Shown here in pieces: positions 27,446 through 37,575 of a stretch of DNA of 64,000 bases. The position numbers were made by a program, and so were the translations under genes. Within the stretch, counting starts at the first letter, position 1. Each line of letters begins with the position of its first letter. This stretch comes from Sphingopyxis bauzanensis. GTDB taxonomy: Bacteria > Pseudomonadota > Alphaproteobacteria > Sphingomonadales > Sphingomonadaceae. Under the pieces are notes generated by a model, which was given only the letters and a program-made list of their open reading frames with translations, had not been told where the DNA came from and searched no databases. The DNA lies in the NCBI RefSeq assembly GCF_002205675.1, contig NZ_NISK01000001.1:181054-245053 (forward strand), in the 5' to 3' direction.

Positions 27446-28672
27446 ATGACGAACCACAAATCCGACCTGCTGCGCGTCCTCGATCAACGAGGCTATATCC
27501 ACCAGATGACCGACGCGGAAGGGCTCGATGCACTTGCCGCCAAACAGGTGGTCCCCGGATATATCGGTTTCGACGCAACCGCCCCCAGCCTGCACGTCGG
27601 CAGCCTGGTCCAGATCATGATGCTGCGCCGCCTACAACAGACGGGGCACAAGCCGATCGTGCTGATGGGCGGCGGGACGACGCGGATCGGCGATCCCACG
27701 GGGCGCGACGAAAGCCGCAAGATGCTGACCGACGCGACGATCGCCGCGAATATTGCGTCGATCTTCAGCATCTTTCAGCAGTATCTGACTTTCGGCGACG
27801 GGCCGACCGATGCGGTGATGGTCAACAACCAGGACTGGCTGGGCCAGCTTGGCTATATCGAGTTGCTGCAGGAAGTCGGCACCCATTTCACGATCAACCG
27901 GATGATGACGTTCGATTCGGTGAAGCTGCGGCTGGAGCGCGAGCAGCCGATGACCTTCCTCGAATTCAATTACATGATCCTGCAGGGCTATGATTTCCGC
28001 CATTTGTCGAAGGACATGGGGGTGCGGCTCCAGATGGGCGGGTCGGACCAGTGGGGCAATATCGTCAACGGCATGGAGCTCGGCCGCCGGATGGATGGCG
28101 CCGATCTCTACGGGCTGACGACTCCGCTGCTGACCACCGCGGCGGGCGCCAAAATGGGCAAAACCGCCGCCGGGGCGGTGTGGCTTAATCCCGAACAACT
28201 GTCCCATTTTGACTATTGGCAGTTCTGGCGCAATTGCGACGACCGCGACGTCGGCCGCTTCCTGAAGCTGTTCACCGACCTGCCGCTCGACGAGATCGCG
28301 CGGCTCGAAGCGCTGGGCGGCGCCGAGATCAACGAGGCAAAGAAGATGCTGGCGAACGAGGCGACCGCGCTGTGCCGCGGCGAGGACGCCGCGCGCGCGG
28401 CGTCGGACACGGCCGCGCAAACCTTTGAAAAGGGGCAGATTGGTGGCGACCTGCCGCAAGCTGTCGCGCCCGCCGAAGGGATCAGCGTCGTCGACGCACT
28501 GCGCGAACTGGGCTTCGCCGCGTCGAACAAGGAGGCGCGCCGAAAGCTCGACGAGGGCGCGGTCAAGATCGACGGCGTCGTCATCCGCGACCCGCAGCAT
28601 CGGATTCTACCGGGTACCGATCCCGTGCCGCTGAGCCTGGGCGCGAAAAAACATGGCCTTGTGATCCGGTAA
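27446..28672 (+). CDS. tyrS: Tyrosyl-tRNA synthetase
   Basis: A 408-aa class I aminoacyl-tRNA synthetase charging tRNA-Tyr. The HIGH-like motif is in [18 protein letters not shown], the tyrosine pocket in FDATAP and [10 protein letters not shown], and the KMSKS equivalent is [12 protein letters not shown]. An S4 RNA-binding domain closes the protein ([19 protein letters not shown]). Length is normal. It is divergent from the DOMON-like gene, and ATG 27446 has only a weak ribosome-binding site. Confidence 0.97.
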   Translation: MTNHKSDLLRVLDQRGYIHQMTDAEGLDALAAKQVVPGYIGFDATAPSLHVGSLVQIMMLRRLQQTGHKPIVLMGGGTTRIGDPTGRDESRKMLTDATIAANIASIFSIFQQYLTFGDGPTDAVMVNNQDWLGQLGYIELLQEVGTHFTINRMMTFDSVKLRLEREQPMTFLEFNYMILQGYDFRHLSKDMGVRLQMGGSDQWGNIVNGMELGRRMDGADLYGLTTPLLTTAAGAKMGKTAAGAVWLNPEQLSHFDYWQFWRNCDDRDVGRFLKLFTDLPLDEIARLEALGGAEINEAKKMLANEATALCRGEDAARAASDTAAQTFEKGQIGGDLPQAVAPAEGISVVDALRELGFAASNKEARRKLDEGAVKIDGVVIRDPQHRILPGTDPVPLSLGAKKHGLVIR

Positions 28673-28719
28673 GGCGCAGAAACGCGTTTACCCAATCTTC
28701 AGCATTCAAGTGGATCGTC

Positions 28720-29088
28720 ATGGCCAAACCAACAAGGTCCACAAAAATGCGCAAGATCGATACCAGCAAGGCCCATTATGTCGGGCTCGACCAGCGAATT
28801 GCTCCGCGTAGCGACGTCTATGTTCGCTTGCCCTTCGTCATGCCCGACGGACGGCAGGAAATGTGCACCTGCGTCAACATCAGCGCCGACGGTATGCTGA
28901 TGCGCTTCGAGCGCGGGCTGGAGATCGGCGACCTCGTCGTTTTCCGTATGCCGATCATCGGCCGCACCGCGGCGAAGGTCGTGTGGTCGCTCGGCGGCAA
29001 GACCGGTGTCCAGTTCGACAAGTCGATCGCGGTCGAAGATTATCTGCCGATGATCCGCGCCATGGGCGCCCGGGCGGATTTGAACTAA
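28720..29088 (+). CDS. PilZ-domain protein
   Basis: A 122-aa single PilZ domain, a cyclic-di-GMP receptor module. The c-di-GMP-binding arginines lie in DQRIAPRSDVYVRLPF and the NxSxxG motif in CVNISADGMLMRFERG. No other output domain is attached, so it probably acts by binding a partner. ATG 28720 is taken; ATG 28747 (MRKIDTSKAHY) would shorten it by nine residues. An EAL-domain phosphodiesterase gene is 6 kb away; a direct link is not shown. Confidence 0.85.
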   Translation: MAKPTRSTKMRKIDTSKAHYVGLDQRIAPRSDVYVRLPFVMPDGRQEMCTCVNISADGMLMRFERGLEIGDLVVFRMPIIGRTAAKVVWSLGGKTGVQFDKSIAVEDYLPMIRAMGARADLN

Positions 29089-29142
29089 AAACGCGAAGTA
29101 GAGGCACGCTCTTCTCCCTTCCCGCTTACGGGAGGGGGACGA

Positions 29143-31209
29143 TCAGCCACTTCTGAGCAGCGGCACCGCCGCATCGCGCTCGAACAGATAGAGGCAGTGC
29201 CGCACCGCCTCGCCGCGCGCGCCGTCCATGCCGCCGTCGCGTTCGACAAACAGCCGCGCGTCGTCGTGCGCCACCGGCAGTAACCGCACCAGCTGCTCGG
29301 CGCTCGCCAGCCCATAATCGGCGTCGCCCGACTGCTTGAGCCCGAGCAATTCGCCCCCGCCACGCAGCTCCAGATCCTTCTCGGCAATCACGAAGCCGTC
29401 GTTCGTCTCGCGCATCAGCGCCAATCGCTCGCGCGCGGTTTCGGACAGGTTCTGCGAGCGCAACAGCAGGCACACCGATTTCGCCGCGCCGCGCCCGACG
29501 CGCCCGCGCAGCTGGTGGAGCTGCGCAAGGCCGAAGCGGTCGGCATGTTCGACGATCATCAGGCTGGCGGCGGGGACATCGACCCCGACCTCGATCACCG
29601 TCGTCGCGACCAGCACGCCGATCTCGCCCGCTTGGAATCGCGCCATGACGTCATCCTTGTCCGGCCCCTTCATCCGCCCGTGGACCAGCCCGACGCGGTC
29701 GGCGCCCAGCCGCTCACGCAGCAGCGCGGCGCGTCCTTCGGCGGCGGCAAGCTCGCTCATCTCGCTCTCGGCGACCAGCGGGCACACCCAATAGGCCTGC
29801 GCCCCCGTCTCCAGGTGACGCTCCAAGCCGCCGACCACCTCGTCGAGCCGGTCGACCGACACGACGCGGGTATCGACCGGGGTGCGCCCCGGCGGCATCT
29901 CATCGATCCGCGAGACGTCCATCTCACCATGGTTGGCCAGTTGCAGCGTGCGCGGGATTGGGGTCGCGGTCATCACCAGCAGGTGCGGCGGTCGCGCCGC
30001 TTTCTGGGTCAGCATCAGCCGCTGCGCGACGCCGAACCGATGCTGTTCGTCGACGACGACCAACGCAAGATCGCGGTACGTCACCGCATCCTGGAAAATC
30101 GCATGCGTGCCAACGAGGATGTCGATGCTGCCGTCGGCCAACCCCATCAGCGTCGATTCGCGCACCCGCCCCTTGTCGCGTCCGGTCAGGATCGCGATGT
30201 TCACCGGCAGCCCCGCGAGCATGGCCTGCAAGGTCGCGAAATGCTGGCGCGCCAAAATCTCGGTCGGCGCGAGCAGCGCCGCCTGCGTCCCCGCCTCGAC
30301 CGCCGCCAGCATCGCGCGCAGCGCGACCAGCGTCTTGCCCGACCCGACGTCGCCCTGCAGCATCCGCAGCATGGGGGTTTCGCGGCCCATATCGGCGGCA
30401 ATCTCGCGCCCCACCAGCTCCTGCGCGCCGGTCAGCCCGAACGGCAGCCGCAGCGCGTCGATCAGCCGTCCGTCGCCGGCCACCGCGCGCCCCTTGCGCT
30501 TGCGCAGCCCTTCGCGGATCAGCATCAGCGCGACCTGGCTCGCGAAAATCTCGTCATAGGCCAGCCGGTCGTGCGCCGCGGCGTCGTGCGGGCTGGCATG
30601 GGCGCGCGTCAGCGCTTCGCGCCAGGTGGGCCAATTGCGGCTGGTCAGCAGCGGCCCGTCGATCCATTCGGCGAGCTCGGGGCGCCGTTCGAGCGCGATC
30701 TCGACGAGCTGCGTCAGCCGCGCGTTGGTCAGCCCTTCGGTCAGCGGATAAACTGCCTCGCTTGTTGCGATTGCCGCATCGCTGTCCGGTTCGCTGACAT
30801 GGTCGGGATGGACGATCTGGCGCATCTCGCCATAGGTATCGAGTCGACCCGACACCTGCCGCGGTTCGCCGAGCGGGAACAGCTTTTTCGCCAGGCCCGA
30901 TGTGCGCCCGAAATAGACGAGGCGGACATGATCGCCGGACGCGTCGAATGCATCGACGCCGAACGGAGCACGCGGGCTGCGCCCCGACCGGTAGTCCTGC
31001 GCGGTCAGCGTGACGATGATCTGCTGCCCCGGCTGTGCGTCGTCGAGGCGATCGACCGGATGGCGCTGCACCAGCCCGGTCGGCAGGTGGAACAGCACAT
31101 CGACGACGCGCTCCAGCCCCAGCCGAGCCAGCGGCTTGGCAAGCTGCGCCCCGACGCCTTTCAGGTCGGTGAGCGCGGCAAAGAGTGGATTGAGGATTTC
31201 GGGTCGCAT
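29143..31209 (-). CDS. recG: ATP-dependent DNA helicase RecG
   Basis: A 688-aa RecG that remodels stalled replication forks and Holliday junctions. The wedge/OB domain includes VDVLFHLPTGLVQRHPVDR; the helicase core has Walker A MLQGDVGSGKTLVALRAML, Walker B VVVDEQHRFGVAQR, and motif VI LRGRVGRGAAKS; RGGGELLGLKQSG follows in the TRG region. ATG 31209 (MRPEILNPLF) is the family-like start; upstream in-frame codons add 18 unrelated residues. It converges on the PilZ gene and is divergent from sdhE-mfd. Confidence 0.96.
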   Translation of the reverse strand: MRPEILNPLFAALTDLKGVGAQLAKPLARLGLERVVDVLFHLPTGLVQRHPVDRLDDAQPGQQIIVTLTAQDYRSGRSPRAPFGVDAFDASGDHVRLVYFGRTSGLAKKLFPLGEPRQVSGRLDTYGEMRQIVHPDHVSEPDSDAAIATSEAVYPLTEGLTNARLTQLVEIALERRPELAEWIDGPLLTSRNWPTWREALTRAHASPHDAAAHDRLAYDEIFASQVALMLIREGLRKRKGRAVAGDGRLIDALRLPFGLTGAQELVGREIAADMGRETPMLRMLQGDVGSGKTLVALRAMLAAVEAGTQAALLAPTEILARQHFATLQAMLAGLPVNIAILTGRDKGRVRESTLMGLADGSIDILVGTHAIFQDAVTYRDLALVVVDEQHRFGVAQRLMLTQKAARPPHLLVMTATPIPRTLQLANHGEMDVSRIDEMPPGRTPVDTRVVSVDRLDEVVGGLERHLETGAQAYWVCPLVAESEMSELAAAEGRAALLRERLGADRVGLVHGRMKGPDKDDVMARFQAGEIGVLVATTVIEVGVDVPAASLMIVEHADRFGLAQLHQLRGRVGRGAAKSVCLLLRSQNLSETARERLALMRETNDGFVIAEKDLELRGGGELLGLKQSGDADYGLASAEQLVRLLPVAHDDARLFVERDGGMDGARGEAVRHCLYLFERDAAVPLLRSG

Positions 31210-31257
31210 CGGTGATCGCTGTTTAGCGCGAGCTTTGCCAACTTGCACCTCCCCTCT

Positions 31258-31431
31258 CCCCATGCGTTAGAACGCGGCAAGACTCACGAGCTTGCGCGTT
31301 AGTCGCTGCGGGTGAGGGGTATGCGCTTGCAAAACAAGCGCGCGCTCGCCATGCGAGCGCTCACCCTCATCCGACTTCGCCTAGCCGCAAAGCGGCAAGG
31401 CTCCGTATCCTTCTCCCGTCAAGGGAGAAGG
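31258..31431. repeat. Cluster of short palindromes in the recG/sdhE divergent gap
   Basis: Several hairpins fill this gap: GCGCTTGCAAAACAAGCGC near 31323, GCGCTCGCCATGCGAGCGC near 31342, and CCTTCTCCC (31409-31417) with GGGAGAAGG (31423-31431), a perfect 9-bp stem 14 bases before sdhE. It looks like a composite REP-type unit. No gene is seen in it. Confidence 0.6.
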
Positions 31432-31444
31432 GAAAGAGAAACAG

Positions 31445-31705
31445 ATGACCGACCGCCTCAAACGCCTGAAATTCCGCGCCTGGCATCGCGGCACGCGCGA
31501 GGCCGACTATATGATTGGCGGCTTCTTCGACCGCTATGCGGCGACGTGGGGTGATGACGAGATCGCTTGGTACGAAATCGTCGTCGAGGAAGACGACGTC
31601 GACATCATGGCTTGGGCGCTCGGCACCGGCGAACCGCCCGCGCATCTCAACCAGCCCGAGATGATCGCCGCGATGCGCCGCCTGGACTATATCCCGCTGC
31701 CATGA
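31445..31705 (+). CDS. sdhE: Succinate dehydrogenase assembly factor SdhE (FAD assembly)
   Basis: An 86-aa SdhE/SDHAF2 protein that promotes covalent flavinylation of the succinate dehydrogenase flavoprotein. The RGxxE signature is in RGTREADYMIGGFFDRYA, and the acidic helix IVVEEDDVDIMAWALGTG is typical. Length matches the family. Its stop overlaps the mfd start by ATGA. sdh genes are not in the window. Confidence 0.92.
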   Translation: MTDRLKRLKFRAWHRGTREADYMIGGFFDRYAATWGDDEIAWYEIVVEEDDVDIMAWALGTGEPPAHLNQPEMIAAMRRLDYIPLP

Positions 31706-34700
31706 CCATCCCTGCCGCCGACATTTTTGCCGCAATCGGGTCGGCAGCGGCGCCGCTGACGCTCGCACGTGCCGCCGATGGGTTCCTACCGCTGCTGCTC
31801 GCCGATCTGGCACGCGCCAGCGACAAGCGGCTTGTTTATGTCGCGACCGACGACGCGGCGATGCAGGCGATCGCCGATGCCGCACCCTTTTTCGCGCCCG
31901 ACCTCATCGTCCACCGCTTCCCAGCTTGGGATTGTCTGCCCTATGACCGCGCGGGTCCGTCGATGCGCGTCAGCGCCGACCGGCTGGCGACGCTGTCGGC
32001 GTTGCAAGCCGCTCCCAAGCGCGGAGAACTGGTCCTAACCACCGTCGCGGCGATCACCCAGCGCACGCTGACCCCCTTCCGCATCCGCCAGCTCGCGACA
32101 ACGCTCGCCGCAGGCCAGCGGATCGACCGCGATGCGCTCGCAGAGCTGCTGGTCTCGAACGGCTTCAGCCGCGTGGACACCGTCGCCGATCAGGGCGAGT
32201 TTGCCGTGCGCGGCGGCCTCCTCGACCTGTTCCCAGCGGGCGAGGAAACCGGGCTGCGGGTCGATTTTTTCGGCGACGAAATCGAAAGCATCCGCCGCTT
32301 CGACCCCGCCGACCAGCGCAGCCTTGGCCCCGCCAAGGCGCTGCAACTGCTCCCCGCCGCCGAGACTTTGCTCGATCAAGACACGATCAAGCGCTTCCGC
32401 TCAGTCTATCGCGACCTGTTCGGCGGCCAGTCGACGAGCGATCCGCTCTATCAGGCGGTGAGCGAGGGGCGGCGACAGGCGGGGATGGACCATTGGTTGC
32501 CGCTGTTCGAGGAGCGGCTGGCGACGCTGTTCGACCATATCGACCCCGCGACCCCGGTGCTGCGCGGCCACCGCAGCGAAGCCACTGCCGAGACGCGCTT
32601 TGCCGCGATCACCGATTATCATGCGAACCGCGTCGCGGCCGAAAAAGAATCGACCGGCAGCTATCGGCCGCTGGCACCCGAGACGCTGTATTGGACGGAA
32701 AGCGAATGGGCGAGCGCGACGGCGAGCCGCCCGATCCACATCATCACCCCGTTCGACGTGGCCCCCTCAGCGACCGTCATCGACCTCGAAACCTTTGCCG
32801 CACGCGATTTCACCCCCGAACGTGCTGCCGACCTCAACATTTATGACAAGGTCGCCGATCATCTAAGCGACGAACGTCGCAAGGGACGACGCACGATCAT
32901 CGCCAGCTATTCGGCCGGCGCGCGCGATCGCCTGTCGGGACTGCTGCGCGAGCATGGCGTGACGTCGCTCGCTCCGGCCGACGGCTGGCAGGACGCGCTC
33001 GGCACCGCGTCTGCGACAAGCGGCGGCGCGACCGCGATGGTCGTCCTCCCGCTGGACCACGGCTTCGCCTCGGACGCGATCAGCCTGCTCACCGAACAGG
33101 ACATCCTCGGCGAGCGGCTCGTCCGCCGCCAGAAGCGCCGCAAGAGCGCCGACGCCTTCCTCGCCGAACTCGCGACCCTCAGCGTCGGCGATCTCGTGGT
33201 TCACCTCGACCATGGCATCGGGCGCTATGAAGGGCTGACCTCGATCCCGGTCGGGAGCAGTCCGCATGATTGCGTCGCACTGACCTATGCGGGCGGCGAC
33301 AAGCTGTACGTCCCGGTTGAAAATCTCGACGTGCTCTCGCGCTACGGTGGCGAGAGCGACGGGGTCGCACTCGACCGGCTCGGCGGCGAAGCGTGGCAGC
33401 GCCGCAAGGCGCGGATGAAGGAGCGGATCCGCGAGATCGCGGGCGAACTGCTCGCGACCGCTGCGCAGCGCGCGCTGCGTTCGGGCGAATTGCTCGCGCA
33501 GGACGCCGCCTATCCCGCCTTTGCCGACCGCTTTCCCTATCAGGAAACCGACGATCAGGACCGCGCGATCGGCGATGTGCTCGCCGACATGGCGTCGGGC
33601 AAGCCGATGGACCGGCTGGTGTGCGGCGACGTCGGGTTCGGCAAGACCGAGGTTGCGCTGCGCGCCGCGTTCGTCGCGGCGATGGCGGGAGTGCAGGTTG
33701 CGGTGGTCGTGCCGACGACGTTGCTCGCGCGCCAACATTACACAAATTTTGTCGAGCGTTTCAAAGGCTTCCCGGTCAATATCGGCCGCCTGTCGCGCCT
33801 CGTCCCCGCGGGCGAAGCACAAAAGACGCGCGACGGCCTGGCCAGCGGTCATATCGACATCGTCGTTGGCACCCATGCGGTGATCGCAAAGTCGGTCGAA
33901 TTTAAAAACCTTGGTCTGGTGATCGTCGACGAGGAACAGCGCTTCGGCGTCGTCCACAAGGAGCGGCTGAAGCAGCTCAAGGCCGACGTCCATGTCCTGA
34001 CGCTGACCGCGACGCCGATCCCGCGCACGCTTCAGATGGCGATGTCGGGGCTGCGCGAGCTCAGCGTCATCCAGACGCCGCCGGTCGATCGCCTCGCGGT
34101 GCGGACCTATGTGGCACCGTGGGACGCTGTCGTCCTGCGCGAAGCCTTGCTGCGCGAACATGATCGCGGCGGGCAGAGCTTCTTCGTCGTCCCGCGGATC
34201 AAGGATCTGCCCGACATCGAGGAATTCCTCCGCAACCGCATCCCCGAAATCAAATATGTCGTCGCGCATGGCCAGATGACCCCGACCGAGGTCGAGGACC
34301 GGATGAGCGCCTTTTACGACCGCAAATATGATGTGCTGCTGTCGACGACCATCGTCGAGTCCGGGCTCGACATCCCGAGCGCCAACACGCTGATCATCCA
34401 CCGCGCCGATCGCTTCGGCCTGGCGCAGCTGTACCAGCTGCGCGGGCGCGTCGGGCGGGCGAAGACGCGCGCTTATGCCTATCTCACCACCCCCGAGCAT
34501 GGCGCGATCACCGACACGGCCGAAAAACGGCTCAAGCTGCTCGGCGACCTCGACACACTGGGCGCGGGGTTCCAGCTCGCGAGCCACGATCTCGACATTC
34601 GCGGCGCTGGCAACCTCGTCGGCGACGAGCAATCGGGGCATATCCGCGAGGTCGGGTTCGAGCTGTATCAATCGATGCTCGAAGAGGCGATCCTGATGGC

Positions 34701-35196
34701 CAAGGCCGAAGGCGCGGGCAAGCTGCCACCTCGCGAAGCCTTGTCACCGACGATCACGGTGGATGCACCGATCCTGATCCCCGAGGATTATGTCCCCGAC
34801 CTGCCGCTGCGCATGGCGCTCTATCGCCGCCTCAACGATGCTGCCGACCGTCCGGCGCTCGATGCCTTTGCGGCGGAGATGATCGACCGCTTCGGCCCGC
34901 TGCCGCCCGAAACCGCGAACCTTGTCCTGCTGATGGAAATCAAGGCGAACGCCCGGATGGCCGGAATCGCCAAACTCGATGTCGGCACCAAGGGTGCGCT
35001 CGTCAGCTTCCACAGCGACCAGTTCGCCAACGTCCCCGGGCTGATCGCCTATGTCGAACGGTTGAAGGGCCGCGCGCGCCTGCGTCCCGACAACAAATTG
35101 TCGGTGAGCGGCGACTGGGTCAGTACCGGGGCGCGACTCAATGGAGCGCTGCAATTGTCAAAGGGATTGGGGAAGCTGGCGAAGCAGGCGATGTAA
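31702..35196 (+). CDS. mfd: Transcription-repair coupling factor Mfd
   Basis: A 1164-aa ATPase that removes RNA polymerase stalled at DNA lesions and recruits UvrA. Domains in order: UvrB-homology region (about 1-340), the RNA polymerase-interaction domain (about 490-560, VGDLVVHLDHGIGRYEGL), the RecG-like translocase (CGDVGFGKTEVALRAAF Walker A, VIVDEEQRFGV Walker B, QLRGRVGRAKTRAYAYL motif VI) and the C-terminal regulatory domain (about 1010-1164). The ATG overlaps the sdhE stop, marking translational coupling. Confidence 0.97.
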   Translation: MTIPAADIFAAIGSAAAPLTLARAADGFLPLLLADLARASDKRLVYVATDDAAMQAIADAAPFFAPDLIVHRFPAWDCLPYDRAGPSMRVSADRLATLSALQAAPKRGELVLTTVAAITQRTLTPFRIRQLATTLAAGQRIDRDALAELLVSNGFSRVDTVADQGEFAVRGGLLDLFPAGEETGLRVDFFGDEIESIRRFDPADQRSLGPAKALQLLPAAETLLDQDTIKRFRSVYRDLFGGQSTSDPLYQAVSEGRRQAGMDHWLPLFEERLATLFDHIDPATPVLRGHRSEATAETRFAAITDYHANRVAAEKESTGSYRPLAPETLYWTESEWASATASRPIHIITPFDVAPSATVIDLETFAARDFTPERAADLNIYDKVADHLSDERRKGRRTIIASYSAGARDRLSGLLREHGVTSLAPADGWQDALGTASATSGGATAMVVLPLDHGFASDAISLLTEQDILGERLVRRQKRRKSADAFLAELATLSVGDLVVHLDHGIGRYEGLTSIPVGSSPHDCVALTYAGGDKLYVPVENLDVLSRYGGESDGVALDRLGGEAWQRRKARMKERIREIAGELLATAAQRALRSGELLAQDAAYPAFADRFPYQETDDQDRAIGDVLADMASGKPMDRLVCGDVGFGKTEVALRAAFVAAMAGVQVAVVVPTTLLARQHYTNFVERFKGFPVNIGRLSRLVPAGEAQKTRDGLASGHIDIVVGTHAVIAKSVEFKNLGLVIVDEEQRFGVVHKERLKQLKADVHVLTLTATPIPRTLQMAMSGLRELSVIQTPPVDRLAVRTYVAPWDAVVLREALLREHDRGGQSFFVVPRIKDLPDIEEFLRNRIPEIKYVVAHGQMTPTEVEDRMSAFYDRKYDVLLSTTIVESGLDIPSANTLIIHRADRFGLAQLYQLRGRVGRAKTRAYAYLTTPEHGAITDTAEKRLKLLGDLDTLGAGFQLASHDLDIRGAGNLVGDEQSGHIREVGFELYQSMLEEAILMAKAEGAGKLPPREALSPTITVDAPILIPEDYVPDLPLRMALYRRLNDAADRPALDAFAAEMIDRFGPLPPETANLVLLMEIKANARMAGIAKLDVGTKGALVSFHSDQFANVPGLIAYVERLKGRARLRPDNKLSVSGDWVSTGARLNGALQLSKGLGKLAKQAM

Positions 35197-35197
35197 T

Positions 35198-35273
35198 CGT
35201 CGCCTCCGCGAAGACGGGGCCGCTATCGACGTCGCGCAAGGCTGCCTGCAGCCCCCGCCTTCGCGGGGCGACG
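35198..35273. repeat. Intergenic inverted repeat, family C
   Basis: The left arm CGTCGCCTCCGCGAAGACGG is mirrored by the right arm at 35251-35273 (CCCGCCTTCGCGGGGCGACG). It is the second copy of the family at 24293-24379 and lies between the convergent mfd and EAL genes. Confidence 0.7.
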
Positions 35274-35274
35274 T

Positions 35275-36471
35275 TTATTGTGTCAACGCCAGCAACTGAT
35301 CCCCCGGCACCGGGCCCGACTTCAAAAACCCCTGCCACGATGCGACGCCCAGCTCGGACAACCGCGCCAGCTGGCGTTCATTCTCGATCCCCTCGGCCAC
35401 CACCAGCAGCCCCAGCGCGCGCGCGAGATCGACGATCGCGCGCACCACAATGCGGTCGCGGTCGTTGCCGTCGATGGTACGGGTGAAGCCGCTGTCGATC
35501 TTGAGGTAATCGATCGGCAGCCGCGCGAGCAGCGACAGGCTGGAATAGCCGGTGCCGAAATCGTCGATTGCGATTGCACAGCCCAGCGCGCGGATTTGCG
35601 CGAGCTGCTCGGCGGCGCTCGCCGGATCGCTCAGCATTGCCTGTTCGGTCAGCTCCAGCGTCAGCCGGTCGGTATCGACCTTTGCCGCTTTCGCCATCGC
35701 GGCGAACCGGCCCGCGAATTCGGGATCGCCCAGATCGGCGGCGGTGATGTTGAGCGACACGCGCAGCTTTGCCAGCGATTTGGGCCAGTTCGCCATTTCG
35801 GCGAGCGCAACGCGGTGGGCATGTTCGGTCAGCTCACATTCGAGCCGTGCCGCCCGCGCCGCTGTCACCAGCGGTCCGGCGCCGAGCAGGCCGAGCTCGG
35901 GATGCTGCCAGCGCAGCAGCGCCTCGACCCCGATCATTTCGCCGGTGCCGACATCATATTGCGGCTGGTAATGGATCAGCACCTCGTCGCCCGACAGCGC
36001 CGCATTCACCATTACCCCGTCGCGCGCCGACGCAGGACGCGACAACTGGTCCCCCGCGGTGCGCAGCTGCTCGGCGACCGATTCGTCACGCGTGATCAGC
36101 GCCGCCGCAATCCGGATCGACAGCCGTCCGTTCGGGTCGCCGACGATCGGTTCGGCCAGCGCGACATGCAGCGCGCGTTCCTGCGCGCGCAATGCCCCCA
36201 GGGACATCGGCGCCGACGGCACGATCAGGAACCGCGGCCCGTCGAGCCGGTCGACGCACGACCCCTGCCCGAATTCGTCGCTGGCGAAATTTTCCAGCCG
36301 CCGCCCGATTTCGTCGAGCACTGCGTCGCCGGTCGCGGTGCCGGCACTGATGTTGATCCGCGCCATCTGATCAATCTGGACCAGCATGACGCCGGCATCG
36401 GCATCGTGGCGCGCGTGCAGCGATTCAAGTTTTCGGACGCATGCGGACAGGGTTTCGGACAAGCGATTCAT
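35275..36471 (-). CDS. EAL-domain c-di-GMP phosphodiesterase with degenerate GGDEF
   Basis: A 398-aa cytoplasmic protein. The N-terminal half is a GGDEF-like fold whose signature is degenerate (RLDGPRFLIV), so it should not make c-di-GMP. The C-terminal EAL domain (about 155-398) keeps the catalytic set: GVEALLRW, LTLELTEQAM, AIAIDDFGTGYSSL, YLKIDSGF and VVAEGIENERQ. It should hydrolyse c-di-GMP to pGpG. No membrane helix or sensor domain is present. It lies head-to-head with moaA. Confidence 0.9.
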   Translation of the reverse strand: MNRLSETLSACVRKLESLHARHDADAGVMLVQIDQMARINISAGTATGDAVLDEIGRRLENFASDEFGQGSCVDRLDGPRFLIVPSAPMSLGALRAQERALHVALAEPIVGDPNGRLSIRIAAALITRDESVAEQLRTAGDQLSRPASARDGVMVNAALSGDEVLIHYQPQYDVGTGEMIGVEALLRWQHPELGLLGAGPLVTAARAARLECELTEHAHRVALAEMANWPKSLAKLRVSLNITAADLGDPEFAGRFAAMAKAAKVDTDRLTLELTEQAMLSDPASAAEQLAQIRALGCAIAIDDFGTGYSSLSLLARLPIDYLKIDSGFTRTIDGNDRDRIVVRAIVDLARALGLLVVAEGIENERQLARLSELGVASWQGFLKSGPVPGDQLLALTQ

Positions 36472-36530
36472 GGCCTTCCCCTAGCAGGCTTTGCTTGCCA
36501 AGTTGCTGCCTTTTGCATCACAAGGCGCCT

Positions 36531-37547
36531 GTGGCTTCCACATTTTCCCAACCTGCCGCATCGACGGCGCCTTTGATCGACGGCCATGGCCGCCAGATCA
36601 GTTACTTGCGCCTGTCGGTGACCGACCGCTGCGACCTGCGTTGCCGCTATTGCATGGCCGAAGACATGGTCTTTCTGCCCAAATCGGCGGTGCTCAGCAT
36701 CGAGGAAATGGGCGAGCTGGCCGTGCGATTCGTCGCGCGCGGGATTCGCCGCATTCGCCTGACCGGCGGCGAGCCGCTGGTGCGCCGCGGGATCGATACG
36801 CTCGCGACGCGGCTGGGGGCGATGATCGGGCACGGCCTCGACGAACTCACCCTGACCACTAACGGCATGCGGCTCGCCGAACATGCGCCGATGCTGGCGT
36901 CGGCCGGAGTGCGCCGCATCAACGTGAGCCTCGACACGCTCGACCCCGCTGCGTTTCGCCACATTACGCGCGTCGGCGACGTCGATGTGGCGCTCGGCGG
37001 AATCGCCGCGGCGCGCGCGGCCGGGCTGGCGGTGAAGATCAACATGGTCGCGCTCGCGGGGCTCAACGAAAACCAGCTGCTGCCGATGCTCGATTATTGC
37101 GCCGAGACCGGCTGCGACCTCACGCTCATCGAAACGATGCCGCTTGGCGAGGTCGAAGCCGACCGCAGCGACCATTATATCCCGCTCCACCATTTCATCG
37201 CCCCGCTGCGCGAAACGCACGCGCTGTATCCGGTCGAAAAACGCACCGGCGGCCCGGCCCGCTATTTCGCGATTGAGGACAGCCCGGTCACGCTGGGGCT
37301 GATCACCCCGCTGTCCGACAATTTCTGCGCGACGTGCAACCGCATCCGCCTGACCGTTGAGGGGCGCGTCTATATGTGCCTGGGGCAGGACGACCATGTC
37401 GACCTGCGCGCGGCACTGCGCGATCGCGGCGACGTGGATGGGTTGATTGATGCCGCATTGGCTGGCAAACCCCGCGCGCATGACTTTCATATCGAACGAA
37501 AGTCCACACCGGCGGTCGCGCGTCATATGAGTGCAACGGGCGGCTGA
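36531..37547 (+). CDS. moaA: GTP 3',8-cyclase MoaA (molybdenum cofactor biosynthesis)
   Basis: A 338-aa radical-SAM enzyme that rearranges GTP in the first step of molybdopterin synthesis. The SAM-binding cluster is CDLRCRYC, with GGEPLVRRG downstream; the C-terminal second cluster is CATCNR followed by YMCLG; the conserved GG end is present. I chose the GTG at 36531 with AAGGCG at 36522-36527; the longer frame upstream overlaps the EAL gene. nadK follows after 28 bases. Confidence 0.95.
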   Translation: MASTFSQPAASTAPLIDGHGRQISYLRLSVTDRCDLRCRYCMAEDMVFLPKSAVLSIEEMGELAVRFVARGIRRIRLTGGEPLVRRGIDTLATRLGAMIGHGLDELTLTTNGMRLAEHAPMLASAGVRRINVSLDTLDPAAFRHITRVGDVDVALGGIAAARAAGLAVKINMVALAGLNENQLLPMLDYCAETGCDLTLIETMPLGEVEADRSDHYIPLHHFIAPLRETHALYPVEKRTGGPARYFAIEDSPVTLGLITPLSDNFCATCNRIRLTVEGRVYMCLGQDDHVDLRAALRDRGDVDGLIDAALAGKPRAHDFHIERKSTPAVARHMSATGG

Positions 37548-37575
37548 ACCTAGCCGCGAGGGGAACCGGACCAAT

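Noticed and set aside
29515..31215. A 566-codon frame opposite recG
   Set aside because: Antisense shadow of recG.
32863..34671. A 602-codon frame opposite mfd
   Set aside because: Antisense shadow of mfd without domains or ribosome-binding site.
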